Source: Petroclostridium sp. X23 (GTDB lineage: Bacteria > Bacillota > Clostridia > SK-Y3). From it: a stretch of DNA of 64,000 bases. The translations under genes and the position numbers were made by a program. A model generated the notes under the pieces. That model saw only the letters and a program-made list of their open reading frames with translations. It did not search any database and had not been told where the DNA came from. Position 1 is the first letter of the stretch, and each line of letters opens with the position of its first letter. Below are positions 35,641 through 44,161 of this stretch, piece after piece. The stretch is from NCBI RefSeq assembly GCF_030013905.1, contig NZ_CP124862.1, positions 4,157,051 to 4,221,050 on the forward strand, written 5' to 3'.

Positions 35641-37011
35641 GTGGTTGAGTTAGGATTATTGCATTATATTTATATTGCGATGGTAGTGATCATTCTGCTT
35701 ACGCTGGCATTTAAAAAGGATATTGTTCTTCCTTGCATCATCGGTTTATTTGTGATGGGATACGCGGCTACAGGCAGTTTGCTAAAGGGTGTGCAGGTTA
35801 TATATAACTCCCTTATAGCGGCAGGAACGGAATTCTGGGGCATTATTGTCATCATTTCTCTGGTTGTAGCTATGTCTAAAGCGTTAAAAGATATCGGGGC
35901 AGATGATCTTATGATGAGCCCTATTAAAAAGCTTATGATTAATAGAAATGCGGCGTTTGTCGTGTTGGGAATTGTTATGACTATCATTTCCTGGTTTGTA
36001 TGGCCATCACCGGCAGTAGCATTGGTTGGTGCCATTATGGTACCGGCGGCTATTCGCGCGGGACTTCCGGCAATATGGGCTGCCGTAGCAATGAACTTGT
36101 TTGGTCATGGCATCGCATTATCCAGTGACTACTTTATTCAGGGTGCGCCTTCAATAACTGCGAAAGGTGCCGGGATCAGCGATACTTACGATATTATAAA
36201 CAGCAGCTGGCCCCTATGGATTACAATGAGTGTTGTAACCGTCGTTACCGCTTTTATTATGATGAGAAAAGATATGAAGAACAATCATGTGGATGACTTA
36301 AAGTCATCCGACAAAGAAGAAAAAAGAAAATCAAATACGATTGGCACTTATATTGTTGGGTTCATTACCCCCATTGTATTTGTGATCGATATCATAGTAA
36401 TGTATAAATATAAGCTTAGAGGAGGAGACGCAACCGCCCTTGTAGGAGGGACGGTAATGCTAATCATGGCTGTATCGGCAGTGATTAAGCATCGTTTTGT
36501 TGATTCTCTTGAAAAAGTAACAGATTATTTAAAAGAAGGATTTACATTTGGGGTGAAAATCTTTGCACCGGTTATTGTTATAGGGGCATTTTTCTTTCTT
36601 GGAGGAGAGAGCACCGCAAAACAGATACTGGGCGAAAATGCCACAGGACTATTAAATGATATTGGACTTTTTCTTTCAAATACGGTGCCATTATCTAAAG
36701 TCCCTATTATTTTGATGCAGACTTTAGTATCGGGCATTACCGGCCTTGATGGGTCAGGATTCTCAGGATTGCCCCTTGTAGGTTCACTTGCGCAGACTTT
36801 TTCTAATGCAATCAGCATTGATAAGGCCGGCCTTGCTGCTTTAGGGCAAATTGTAACTATATGGGTTGGCGGAGGAACCATTATACCTTGGGCGGTCATT
36901 CCTGTTGCCGCGATATGTAATGTAAGTCCGATAGAACTTGCAAGGAAGAATTTGATACCGGTTATGGTAGGTTTTGCAGCTACTGTTATTGTGGCAATGT
37001 TTATACTATAA
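35641..37011 (+). CDS. Ion-coupled membrane transporter (NhaC/GntP-like), candidate lysine transporter
   Basis: A 456-residue membrane protein with about 11-12 predicted helices. It has pseudo-repeat glycine/serine-rich hairpins such as TGLDGSGFSGLPLVGSLAQTF and GGGTIIPWAVIPVAAIC near the C-terminus, as in ion-transporter-superfamily proteins. GTG 35641 is chosen because GGGAGG lies 7 bases upstream; the in-frame TTG 35626 overlaps this ribosome site. It is cotranscribed with the FAD oxidoreductase behind the lysine riboswitch. NhaC-superfamily lysine transporters behind L boxes are known, so lysine or a lysine product is the best substrate guess. Confidence 0.75.
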   Translation: MVELGLLHYIYIAMVVIILLTLAFKKDIVLPCIIGLFVMGYAATGSLLKGVQVIYNSLIAAGTEFWGIIVIISLVVAMSKALKDIGADDLMMSPIKKLMINRNAAFVVLGIVMTIISWFVWPSPAVALVGAIMVPAAIRAGLPAIWAAVAMNLFGHGIALSSDYFIQGAPSITAKGAGISDTYDIINSSWPLWITMSVVTVVTAFIMMRKDMKNNHVDDLKSSDKEEKRKSNTIGTYIVGFITPIVFVIDIIVMYKYKLRGGDATALVGGTVMLIMAVSAVIKHRFVDSLEKVTDYLKEGFTFGVKIFAPVIVIGAFFFLGGESTAKQILGENATGLLNDIGLFLSNTVPLSKVPIILMQTLVSGITGLDGSGFSGLPLVGSLAQTFSNAISIDKAGLAALGQIVTIWVGGGTIIPWAVIPVAAICNVSPIELARKNLIPVMVGFAATVIVAMFIL

Positions 37012-37091
37012 GCAATTTGTAACTGATATAAAAGATTTATGAATAAACACCTGAATTTTGCTAAAGAACCAGCATAAAACTTGTGATAATA

Positions 37092-37132
37092 AAACCGGAT
37101 GAAGTCTAATTTCATCCGGTTTATAATTTTTT
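37092..37132. terminator. Bidirectional terminator
   Basis: Perfect 12-base arms AAACCGGATGAA and TTCATCCGGTTT with a 7-base loop, A-rich before and T-rich after. It serves the transporter gene on the plus strand and the FAH/LIV operon on the minus strand. Confidence 0.9.
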
Positions 37133-37153
37133 GGTTGCTTGTCAGGGCGAAAT

Positions 37154-37915
37154 TTATTCAAGGCCTTCTACAAAGTTTTGGAGTTTTCCGATTCCATCTA
37201 TTTCGACAGAAACAATATCATCTACCTGCATGGGTCCAATACCGAAGGTAGTTCCTGTTAATATGATATCTCCAGGCTCAAGCGTCATAACAGAAGAAAT
37301 ATAGCTTATTAACATATTAGGTTTAAACAGTAAGTGTTTAGTGTTAGAACTTTGAACTATTTTTCCGTTAAGAACCGTTCTGATAGGAAGGTTATTTGGG
37401 TCGACATCCGTATGGATACATGGACCTAAAGGTAAAAAAGTATCAAATCCTTTGGCAATGATCCATTGTCCGTCAGATGGCTGAAGGTCTCTAGCAGTTA
37501 CATCGTTAGCACATGTATATCCTAGAATATATGAAGAAGCTTCGCTTTCTTTTATATTTTTTCCACGCTTTCCAATAACAATTGCAAGCTCTCCCTCATA
37601 ATCAACACGGTGGGACTGAACCGGATAACATATACCTTCATCAGGTCCTATGACGGCTGTAGATGGCTTCATAAATATAACAGGCTCGGATGGAACTTTT
37701 TCGTTGGATTCAATAATATGATCCATATAATTTAGTCCTACACAAACTATTTTTCCGGGTTTAACCGGACTAAGCAGCTTTACTTTTTCAATACAGATAA
37801 CATGATCGGTTGATGTAAAACCTTCTTCAATACTTCCGCTTAGAATATAAATTTTATCATCGGTAAGATTACCATAAAACTCCTGATTATTAAGAAGAAA
37901 TCTTATTAATTTCAT
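37154..37915 (-). CDS. Fumarylacetoacetate hydrolase-family protein
   Basis: A 253-residue FAH-family enzyme. Seen: CVGLNYMDHI near residue 65, the metal-binding DYEGELAIVIGKRGKNI near residue 104 (Glu pair), ANDVTARDLQ with metal Asp, AKGFDTFLPLGP near 170 and GDIILTGTTFGIGPM near 230. Family members cleave acylpyruvates, decarboxylate oxaloacetate-type acids or isomerise hydroxyhepta-dienedioates. It is the last gene of the LIV-type operon, 36 bases after livF, so it probably handles the imported compound or its oxo-acid product. Confidence 0.9.
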   Translation of the reverse strand: MKLIRFLLNNQEFYGNLTDDKIYILSGSIEEGFTSTDHVICIEKVKLLSPVKPGKIVCVGLNYMDHIIESNEKVPSEPVIFMKPSTAVIGPDEGICYPVQSHRVDYEGELAIVIGKRGKNIKESEASSYILGYTCANDVTARDLQPSDGQWIIAKGFDTFLPLGPCIHTDVDPNNLPIRTVLNGKIVQSSNTKHLLFKPNMLISYISSVMTLEPGDIILTGTTFGIGPMQVDDIVSVEIDGIGKLQNFVEGLE

Positions 37916-37951
37916 ATTTAACCCCTTTTCTTATTTGTTTTCTTATTCATT

Positions 37952-38662
37952 TTAACCGCCTAGATAAGCTTTTTTAATTTCGGGACTGCTAAGAAGCTCC
38001 TGGCTATGCCCTTTGTTTACAATTTGTCCTACTTCTAGTACGTATGTCCGTGTTGAGATGGACATGGCCATAAATGCGTTTTGTTCTACAATTACAACAG
38101 GTGTATCATTACGCTTATTGATTTTAACTATAGCATCAAACATCTCCTCAATGATAACAGGGGCAAGGCCTAAAGAAGGTTCATCAAACATAATCAATTT
38201 TGGATCACTCATCATTCCTCTGCTTATTGCTAACATTTGCTGTTCGCCACCGCTTAAGGTTCCGGCAATCTGTTTTTCTCTTTCTTTCAGACGGGGAAAC
38301 AATTCATAGGCCTCTTGTATATGTCTATCAATATCATCTTTGGTATATTTTTTGCTGAATGCACCCATCTCTAGATTTTCGAGAACAGACATCTGAGGAA
38401 AGATCTCTCGGCCTTCAGGTACGTAAACTATGCCCTTGCCAACGATTTTATGGGTTTTGAAGCTGCTGATTACTTCCTCATCATACTCAATAGAACCGTT
38501 GGCAGGTTTATTAATACCCATGATTGTTTTCATTAAAGTGCTTTTGCCTGCTCCATTTGCGCCAATAATAGAAACAATCTCTTTATTATTAACTTCGATA
38601 GATATATTAAAAAGTGCTTGGACATTTCCATAAAATACATCTATTCCATTTACTTTTAGCAT
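37952..38662 (-). CDS. livF: LIV-type ABC transporter ATP-binding protein (LivF)
   Basis: A 236-residue ATPase of the branched-chain amino acid/urea-type transporter family. Seen: Walker A GANGAGKST, signature LSGGEQQMLAISRGMM, Walker B LIMFDEPSLGLAP and the H-loop-like VIVEQNAFMAM. It starts 3 bases after the livG stop on the minus strand. LIV-type systems also import short-chain amides, aromatic acids and other carboxylates. The GntR regulation and the hydrolase neighbours suggest a ligand other than a simple branched-chain amino acid. Confidence 0.93.
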   Translation of the reverse strand: MLKVNGIDVFYGNVQALFNISIEVNNKEIVSIIGANGAGKSTLMKTIMGINKPANGSIEYDEEVISSFKTHKIVGKGIVYVPEGREIFPQMSVLENLEMGAFSKKYTKDDIDRHIQEAYELFPRLKEREKQIAGTLSGGEQQMLAISRGMMSDPKLIMFDEPSLGLAPVIIEEMFDAIVKINKRNDTPVVIVEQNAFMAMSISTRTYVLEVGQIVNKGHSQELLSSPEIKKAYLGG

Positions 38663-38665
38663 ATT

Positions 38666-39460
38666 CTATTCCTCCGTCTTCTCAGTCTTAACGGGCGTAT
38701 ATTTATTGCCAAGATAAGCTTTGATGACTTGGTCGTTGTTTTGAATCTCTTTAGGAGTTCCCTCCGCAATTTTTGCTCCAAAATTCAGAACTGTAATCTT
38801 TTTACTGATATTCATAACCACATCCATGTTGTGCTCAATCAAAAACAAGTCTATGCCTCTACTATGGGTTTTTAATAAAATATCAACAAATTCTTTTCTC
38901 TCAGATGGATTAAGACCTGCAGCCGGCTCATCAAGAATCAATAAATCCGGTTTCATCATCAACGCCCTGCCAAGTTCAGTCATTTTTTGCCTGCCATAGG
39001 ATAGGTTTTTAACTTTCTCGTTGCGAAGGTTTACTAGGCCAATTTGTTCTAAAACCTCTTCTGCACGCTCTTTAAGAAGAGTTTCTTCTCTTTTTTCTCC
39101 TTTAAGATCAACGAGAAACCTCAGTAATCCGGCTTTTGTGAGCTGATGGCCACCTACCATTAAATTTTCTAAAACACTCATTGAACCAAACAATTTCAAG
39201 TTCTGAAAGGTCCGGCCAATTCCCAGTCTTGCTATTTGGAACAAGGGCTTACCGCTGATTTTAGCATCATTATAAAAGATATTGCCTTCGCTGGCAGGAA
39301 GCACACCGGTAATCATATTTACAGTTGTAGTTTTTCCGGAACCATTAGGGCCGATGAGTGCATGAATACAGTTCTTAGGCATTTCAAGAGATAAATTGTT
39401 TACTGCAACTAGTCCGGAAAAACGTTTGGTTATATTTTCAAGTTTCAGAACAGGATTCAT
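38666..39460 (-). CDS. livG: LIV-type ABC transporter ATP-binding protein (LivG)
   Basis: A 264-residue ATPase. Seen: Walker A GPNGSGKTT near residue 38, the family QNLKLFGSMSVLENLMVG, signature NLSYGRQKMTELGRAL, Walker B LLILDEPAAGLNP and FLIEHNMDVVM. It follows livM after 2 bases and precedes livF. As expected for LivG, the signature has SYG instead of SGG. Confidence 0.93.
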   Translation of the reverse strand: MNPVLKLENITKRFSGLVAVNNLSLEMPKNCIHALIGPNGSGKTTTVNMITGVLPASEGNIFYNDAKISGKPLFQIARLGIGRTFQNLKLFGSMSVLENLMVGGHQLTKAGLLRFLVDLKGEKREETLLKERAEEVLEQIGLVNLRNEKVKNLSYGRQKMTELGRALMMKPDLLILDEPAAGLNPSERKEFVDILLKTHSRGIDLFLIEHNMDVVMNISKKITVLNFGAKIAEGTPKEIQNNDQVIKAYLGNKYTPVKTEKTEE

Positions 39461-39462
39461 AT

Positions 39463-40437
39463 CTATTTTAGCCTCCTAGTATTGTCTGTTTTTGGAATCC
39501 AGAAAGGTTGAAATCTGCGTTCTTCAGAGAATATTGAGATGATACCATTAGGCAGAAAAATTACGAAGATTAAAGTAATAATACTAAACACAAGCCAATA
39601 ATAGCTTTGCATAAATCTTAAGAACTCAGGTAGAAGAGTAATGATAACAGCTCCAATAATATTTCCTGCAACCGATCCTATTCCGCCAAGCATCATCATA
39701 ACGAGATAGTTGGCCGATAAATCGGGTATAAATGTGGTCGGGTTAACGTATCTCATCATATAGGTATACATCGCACCACCCAGACAGCCAAAAATGGTAG
39801 CAAGGGTAAACGCTTTGATTTTGATACTGGCGATATCGATCCCGCAAGCTTCCACTGCTTCTACATTATCTCTAATGGCTTTAAAAACACGGCCCCATTT
39901 TGATTTAACAATACGCTGTGATGTAAAAACCAACACAATTACAACCAGAAGATATAGATAATATATTTTGAAAGAACTATCCAATTCATATCCGAAAACC
40001 GTGATAGCAGGGATATTTTGAACGCCCATCGTGCCACCGGTTAGATCTACCCAGTTTGTAAGAACTAAGCGCGTAATTTCACTAAAACCAATCGTTGTAA
40101 GAGCAAGGTAGACACCTTTTAAACGTAGGCTGGGATAGCCAAGTCCGAGGCCGATCAACCAACCCATAACAATTGATAGTACAAAACATATCCAAGCAGG
40201 AGCGTGAAGATTTGTACTCATCAATGCAGCTGTATAAGCGCCTAATGCCATTATACCTGCAGTACCTAAGTTCATCTGACCTGTTAAACCGGTAATGAAG
40301 TTCAAACCCATGACCACAATGATATTAACAAGCGTTTGACTTAACAAGATATGATGGTAGGCATTATTATCCCACGCAGGTAAAATCAGAAGAAAGATGA
40401 TAAAGATAATTAAAGCAGTTCTTTTGATATTTTTCAA
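39463..40437 (-). CDS. livM: LIV-type ABC transporter permease (LivM)
   Basis: A 324-residue permease with about 8-10 predicted membrane helices. Seen: the LivM motifs GQMNLGTAGIMALGAYTAAL near residue 53 and the ATPase-contact segment FKAIRDNVEAVEACGIDIASIKIKAF, core EAVEACGID, near residue 195. MMLGGIGSVAGNIIGA follows. It forms the channel with LivH, encoded 19 bases upstream. Confidence 0.92.
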   Translation of the reverse strand: MKNIKRTALIIFIIFLLILPAWDNNAYHHILLSQTLVNIIVVMGLNFITGLTGQMNLGTAGIMALGAYTAALMSTNLHAPAWICFVLSIVMGWLIGLGLGYPSLRLKGVYLALTTIGFSEITRLVLTNWVDLTGGTMGVQNIPAITVFGYELDSSFKIYYLYLLVVIVLVFTSQRIVKSKWGRVFKAIRDNVEAVEACGIDIASIKIKAFTLATIFGCLGGAMYTYMMRYVNPTTFIPDLSANYLVMMMLGGIGSVAGNIIGAVIITLLPEFLRFMQSYYWLVFSIITLIFVIFLPNGIISIFSEERRFQPFWIPKTDNTRRLK

Positions 40438-40456
40438 TTTTGTACACCACCTTATT

Positions 40457-41329
40457 CTATTTTTTGTGTCCTAGGAGTCCTGATGGTTTAATAAGCAAGA
40501 AAGCAATCAATAGTACGAATGCAACACAATCTTTATACAGTGTCGGGATAATTAATGTACTTAAGTTCTCTACAATGCCGATTGTAATACCGCCAAGGAT
40601 TGCTCCGGGAAGATAACCGAACCCTCCGATAACACCTGAGGCAAAGCCTTTCAATCCTATCATATTGGCAATGGTCAGATCGATAGTAAACAGGGGAATA
40701 ACCATGATACCTATTGCTGTGCAGATAACGGCGCTCAGTGCAATAGTGAAATTTATATTTGCTGGTACGTTAATGCCCATCAAAGCAGCAGCAGTTTTAT
40801 TTTGTTGAACACATCGCATGGCTTTTCCCATTTTAGTAGACTTAAAAAATATTTGAAGTGTGATAACGATAATTGTGGATACACCAATAATAGATAGATT
40901 TGCTTTTGTAATAACAATATTTCCTAAAGTCACTACGCCTTTTAAAAATCCCGGAACAGTGAAAGGCGTAGCACCCCAGACAATACGTGCAAGTTCTGTT
41001 AAAATACGTCCAAGGATTACCGTTCCAATCACTGCAAAAATCGGGGAAGCCATGTTTCTTAACGGGTTAAAAATACCTGAAGCTACAAATACGCCAAATA
41101 GAAACATAGTAAGAACTGTTGCAATAATAGCAATTGTAGGGCTAGCACCCATACGAATGATATACTGCCCTGCAAATACATATGCACCTAACATAATTAG
41201 TTTGTCATGGCTAAAATTCAGTAAGCCTGTTGCGTTAAAAATTATTGTATACTCAATGGAAACCAAAGCATAGATAAATCCCAGCGCCAAACCGCTAACA
41301 ATTAATTGAATCACAATCTCGGATGCCAT
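40457..41329 (-). CDS. livH: LIV-type ABC transporter permease (LivH)
   Basis: A 290-residue permease with about 8 predicted helices. Seen: IVSGLALGFIYALVSIEYTI at the N-terminus, NFSHDKLIMLGAY, the coupling segment RCVQQNKTAAALMGINV near residue 180 and GFGYLPGAILGGITIGIVENL. A gap of 315 bases containing a palindromic repeat and a hairpin separates it from the binding-protein gene, which may lower its expression relative to livK. Confidence 0.92.
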   Translation of the reverse strand: MASEIVIQLIVSGLALGFIYALVSIEYTIIFNATGLLNFSHDKLIMLGAYVFAGQYIIRMGASPTIAIIATVLTMFLFGVFVASGIFNPLRNMASPIFAVIGTVILGRILTELARIVWGATPFTVPGFLKGVVTLGNIVITKANLSIIGVSTIIVITLQIFFKSTKMGKAMRCVQQNKTAAALMGINVPANINFTIALSAVICTAIGIMVIPLFTIDLTIANMIGLKGFASGVIGGFGYLPGAILGGITIGIVENLSTLIIPTLYKDCVAFVLLIAFLLIKPSGLLGHKK

Positions 41330-41401
41330 TTTTTCACCTCTATTTTAATTACTGTTTTATAGATAAAAAACTCTAAAAGTAAAAATCGGAGCACGGAAGT
41401 A

Positions 41402-41478
41402 GGAATGCTACTTGGGGACGGTTCGTCTGTGGTATATGATTTTCATGCTACTGAGGAACTGTCCCCATGTGGCATTCC
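41402..41478. repeat. REP-like palindrome with GGGGACGGTTC core
   Basis: GGAATGCTACTTGGGGACGG-type left arm (41402-41424) and its near reverse complement (41456-41478) match at 20 of 23 positions around a 31-base loop. The GGGGACGGTTC core resembles repetitive extragenic palindromes of Firmicutes that are linked to REP-associated transposases (recalled from family knowledge, not searched). It lies in the livK-livH gap. Confidence 0.65.
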
Positions 41479-41564
41479 GGTAAGAATATTTCTAACTTTA
41501 CAATTAACTATTTATATCAGTGGCCTGTGCAAAAATCTCAAAATACTATTCACTGATATTTGAT

Positions 41565-41602
41565 AAGTGCAGGGCGGTCAGAAAGCCAATGATCCTGCAC
41601 TT
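41565..41602 (-). promoter_or_regulatory. Hairpin between livK and livH
   Basis: AAGTGCAGG and CCTGCACTT form a perfect 9-base stem with a 20-base loop, 43 bases beyond the livK stop. No T-tract follows on the minus strand, so it may stabilise the binding-protein mRNA or attenuate the operon rather than terminate fully. Confidence 0.55.
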
Positions 41603-41644
41603 CATCACTCTATAATTTATCATGCATTTCTATGTATTGATTTA

Positions 41645-42847
41645 TTAATTGTTAAGGTCCACATACTCTATCATGGTAGGTACTTTGTTAAGAATCTGTG
41701 CAACGATACATCCTTGAAGCATATTTCCTTTTCCATCAGTAGTGAAAACTCCTTCCGGAAGCTGCAGACCCTTTGTTTGTGCCAATGCGTCACGAACCGC
41801 TTGCGGATCTGCTGAACCGGCACGTTCAATTGCATCTGCTAAAACATAGGTGGCACTGTAGTAGGTAGCGGCATAAAGCTCAGGCTTGTAGCCATATTTA
41901 TTTTCAAAGTTCTTAACAAACTCTATTACTATCGGACTGTTATTTGTGGAAACAAAATCAGTTACAGAATACCAGCCTTCTATGTATTCCGGTTCCATCA
42001 GATTCAGAACTTGGTCCATAACAACTCCGGCAGAAGCAATTACGGGTACTTTAAAGCCCAGTTCATATAACTGTCGTGCAGTAAGAACAACTTCGGCATC
42101 ATCAGTCCACGAAATGATGGCATCAACGCCTTCGCTCTTGAGCTTCATAATCTGACCTGTAAGATCCTTATCGCCTGAATTATGTCCTACCGCTACATAG
42201 GGTACATTTACTTTTTTAAGATACTCTATGATAACATCACGGCCGCCGGTTCCAAAGTCATTATTGTTAAAGGATATACCTATTTTTTTTGCGCCCAGCT
42301 TTTCAAGAGCATATTTAGCAGCAACCTGGCCATTAATGGTATCCTCAGGTCGGACACGGAAGAAATAATCGTTATTCAATCCGGAAAGCTTTGGACTGGT
42401 ACCGCCGGTCATAAAGGGAACTTTAGCATTTTTATATAGTTCGTTTGTTGCCATGGCATTTCCGCTCGTATGTGGACCGATTACACCACTAACATTTTTT
42501 GTGAGAATTTTTGTTACGACATTTACCGCAGTGGTTTGGGTATTCTGATCATCCTCAATAGTATAAGCAAGTTTCTTGCCTAGAACTCCACCTTTGGCAT
42601 TAACTTCTTCCAAGGCAAGGTCCACGCCTTCACGGGTTCGTTGGCCAGCTAATGGGAAGTTCCCTGTGAGAGCACAGCTTAATCCGATAAGAATTTCATC
42701 GTCGTTTTCGGATGTGTTATTCTGTGCATTTGAATCGTTACTTTGGGGTGTGTCAGATTGGGTGGGATTACTTGAAGATTGGGTGCCACAGGCACTGATT
42801 GTCAGAATCATAGAAATTGTTAGTAAAACTACCAATAGTTTTTTCAT
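41645..42847 (-). CDS. livK: LIV-type ABC transporter substrate-binding lipoprotein (LivK)
   Basis: A 400-residue type 1 binding protein (Peripla_BP_6). Seen: a lipobox ISACGTQ with cysteine near residue 20, a long Ser/Asn/Gln linker, then ILIGLSCALTGNFPLAGQRTREGVDLALEEVN, core GLSCALTGNFPLAG. GPHTSGNAMATNELYKNAKVPFM follows near residue 120 (core GPHTSGNA). ATG 42847 is behind GGAGGG; the frame extends further upstream only over the gap next to the DapA remnant. The ligand is likely an amino acid, amide or small carboxylate. Confidence 0.92.
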   Translation of the reverse strand: MKKLLVVLLTISMILTISACGTQSSSNPTQSDTPQSNDSNAQNNTSENDDEILIGLSCALTGNFPLAGQRTREGVDLALEEVNAKGGVLGKKLAYTIEDDQNTQTTAVNVVTKILTKNVSGVIGPHTSGNAMATNELYKNAKVPFMTGGTSPKLSGLNNDYFFRVRPEDTINGQVAAKYALEKLGAKKIGISFNNNDFGTGGRDVIIEYLKKVNVPYVAVGHNSGDKDLTGQIMKLKSEGVDAIISWTDDAEVVLTARQLYELGFKVPVIASAGVVMDQVLNLMEPEYIEGWYSVTDFVSTNNSPIVIEFVKNFENKYGYKPELYAATYYSATYVLADAIERAGSADPQAVRDALAQTKGLQLPEGVFTTDGKGNMLQGCIVAQILNKVPTMIEYVDLNN

Positions 42848-42928
42848 TTCATTCCCTCCACATATTTTAATTTTTAGCGTTTTAGACGCCAAGTCCGACA
42901 AAAATATCCTAGTTGAATGATCCGGATG

Positions 42929-43069
42929 TTATTCCAGCTTATCAAATGATTTGATTGTATCAGAAAGAACGTTGTAAGCAGTATAATTAACCTCTTCCTG
43001 ATCATCGTATGGCGTTAATAGAGGTAATAGGACCTGCCCGTACTTTGCGGTAAAATCTTTTTTGGTCAT
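42929..43069 (-). pseudogene. Internally deleted DapA-family gene (46 codons)
   Basis: A short frame with AGGAGG ribosome site encodes MTKKDFTAKYGQVLLPLLTP followed by YDDQEEVNY, then VLSDTIKSFDKLE and a stop. The first 29 residues match the start of the DapA-like protein encoded at 54721, and the last 13 match its last residues (VLIDTLKSVGKLK). About 260 codons between are missing, and the frame is kept. The 5' leader TGTATAAAAA..TGAGGAGGA is also shared with the gene at 54721. It is the first gene after the LIV promoter. It cannot fold as an aldolase; it is most likely a decayed duplicate that now acts, if at all, as a leader peptide. Confidence 0.8.
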
Positions 43070-43123
43070 TTAACATTCCTCCTCATGTTTTTATACAATA
43101 CAAATATCCTTATATCAGGTTGT

Positions 43124-43142
43124 ATTGTTGTCTGATAACAAT
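43124..43142. promoter_or_regulatory. GntR-type operator of the LIV operon
   Basis: ATTGTT and AACAAT flank GTCTGAT, giving a palindrome. It begins at the last bases of the LIV -10 and covers the likely start of transcription. The 15 bases TGTTGTCTGATAACA recur exactly, inverted, in the operator at 43248-43270. Confidence 0.75.
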
Positions 43143-43169
43143 TATATAGATCATAACAAAATTTGTCAA
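43141..43169 (-). promoter_or_regulatory. Consensus promoter of the LIV operon
   Basis: On the minus strand TTGACA (43164-43169) and TATAAT (43141-43146) are both perfect and exactly 17 bases apart. Such a strong promoter fits control by a repressor. Confidence 0.88.
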
Positions 43170-43212
43170 TATATTAATTGTGAAAATTGCATAAAAACTG
43201 CGTAAGAAGGTA

Positions 43213-43244
43213 TTGACACTTAATGCAATATGTCGTAGTATAAT
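43213..43244 (+). promoter_or_regulatory. Promoter of the amidohydrolase-dehydrogenase operon
   Basis: TTGACA at 43213-43218 is followed by TAGTAT (43236-43241, spacing 17) or TATAAT (43239-43244, spacing 20). It is divergent from the LIV promoter, with 44 bases between the two -35 hexamers. Confidence 0.65.
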
Positions 43245-43247
43245 AAT

Positions 43248-43270
43248 ATCATGTTATCAGACAACATGAT
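43248..43270. promoter_or_regulatory. GntR-type operator of the amidohydrolase operon
   Basis: Perfect 8-base arms ATCATGTT and AACATGAT around ATCAGAC. It lies 3 bases after the -10, where a bound protein would block RNA polymerase. Confidence 0.78.
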
Positions 43271-43367
43271 ATATGAATTGAAGTTTTTCTTTTAGCTTTA
43301 AGACCACGGGTTAAATGAATGTTGCTTCAATGAAAAACTGTTAAGAAAGGGTAGAAGGAGAGTTGCT

Positions 43368-44120
43368 ATGATTATTGACTCGCATTGCCATCTTGGAATC
43401 GATACTGTATATGATTTTCAAGTGACTGAGGAGATGTTAATTAGAAATTGTCAAGAATTCAATCTCTATGGAGCCATTGTTCAACCTTGTATTACACGCC
43501 CTTATTTAGCGGACATACGTGAGGCTCATAATAGAATTTACCGATTTTGCCAAGAGCACTCCGGGTGTTTTTGGGGAATGGTATCAATGAACCCGCATTT
43601 TAATAATGATGACTACTCAAATGAAGTAAAACGTTGCGTTGAAGATTTAGGGTTTGTTGGTGTCAAGCTTACACCTAATGGCCATGCTGTGGATTTAATG
43701 TCTGAGGATGCTCGAAAAGTATTTAATGTAGCTCGTGACCTACGGGTTCCTGTAATGGTTCATACCGGTATGGGAATACCCTTTGCCGATCCGGCACGTC
43801 TATATCCATTGATAAGTGATTATTCAGATGTAAAAATAATTATTGCTCATGGAGGTTCTGATTTCTTTGCTGCACAAGCCATGTTTCTAGCCGAAACATT
43901 TGAGCACGTATATATTGAGCCTAGCGGTATAGGTGTAGAAGGAATAGATATGTTTCTTAAAAATTTATCCCCTAAGAAACTGATGTTTTCCACAGATCTT
44001 CCAATCAATACCGCCAGCGAAATCTTAAAATATAAGCAAGTTGTTAATGATGAGCTCGCACTAAGGCAGATATTCAGTTTGACTGCAATTGAAGTTTTTA
44101 ATCTGAGATTAAAATATTAA
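43368..44120 (+). CDS. Amidohydrolase-2 family metal-dependent hydrolase
   Basis: A 250-residue TIM-barrel hydrolase or decarboxylase of the Amidohydro_2 group. Seen: N-terminal IIDSHCHLGID (HxH), GVKLTPNGHAVD near residue 100, the metal histidine in VMVHTGMG, IIAHGGSDFF near residue 162 and the acidic STDLP near residue 208. AGAAGGAGAG precedes the ATG. It is the first gene of an operon with a GldA-like dehydrogenase and lies behind a GntR-type operator. Substrate unknown; lactone hydrolysis or decarboxylation are known in the family. Confidence 0.86.
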   Translation: MIIDSHCHLGIDTVYDFQVTEEMLIRNCQEFNLYGAIVQPCITRPYLADIREAHNRIYRFCQEHSGCFWGMVSMNPHFNNDDYSNEVKRCVEDLGFVGVKLTPNGHAVDLMSEDARKVFNVARDLRVPVMVHTGMGIPFADPARLYPLISDYSDVKIIIAHGGSDFFAAQAMFLAETFEHVYIEPSGIGVEGIDMFLKNLSPKKLMFSTDLPINTASEILKYKQVVNDELALRQIFSLTAIEVFNLRLKY

Positions 44121-44161
44121 ATCCCGCAAGCATTTTAAAAGATAGTAAGGAGATGTAATTT

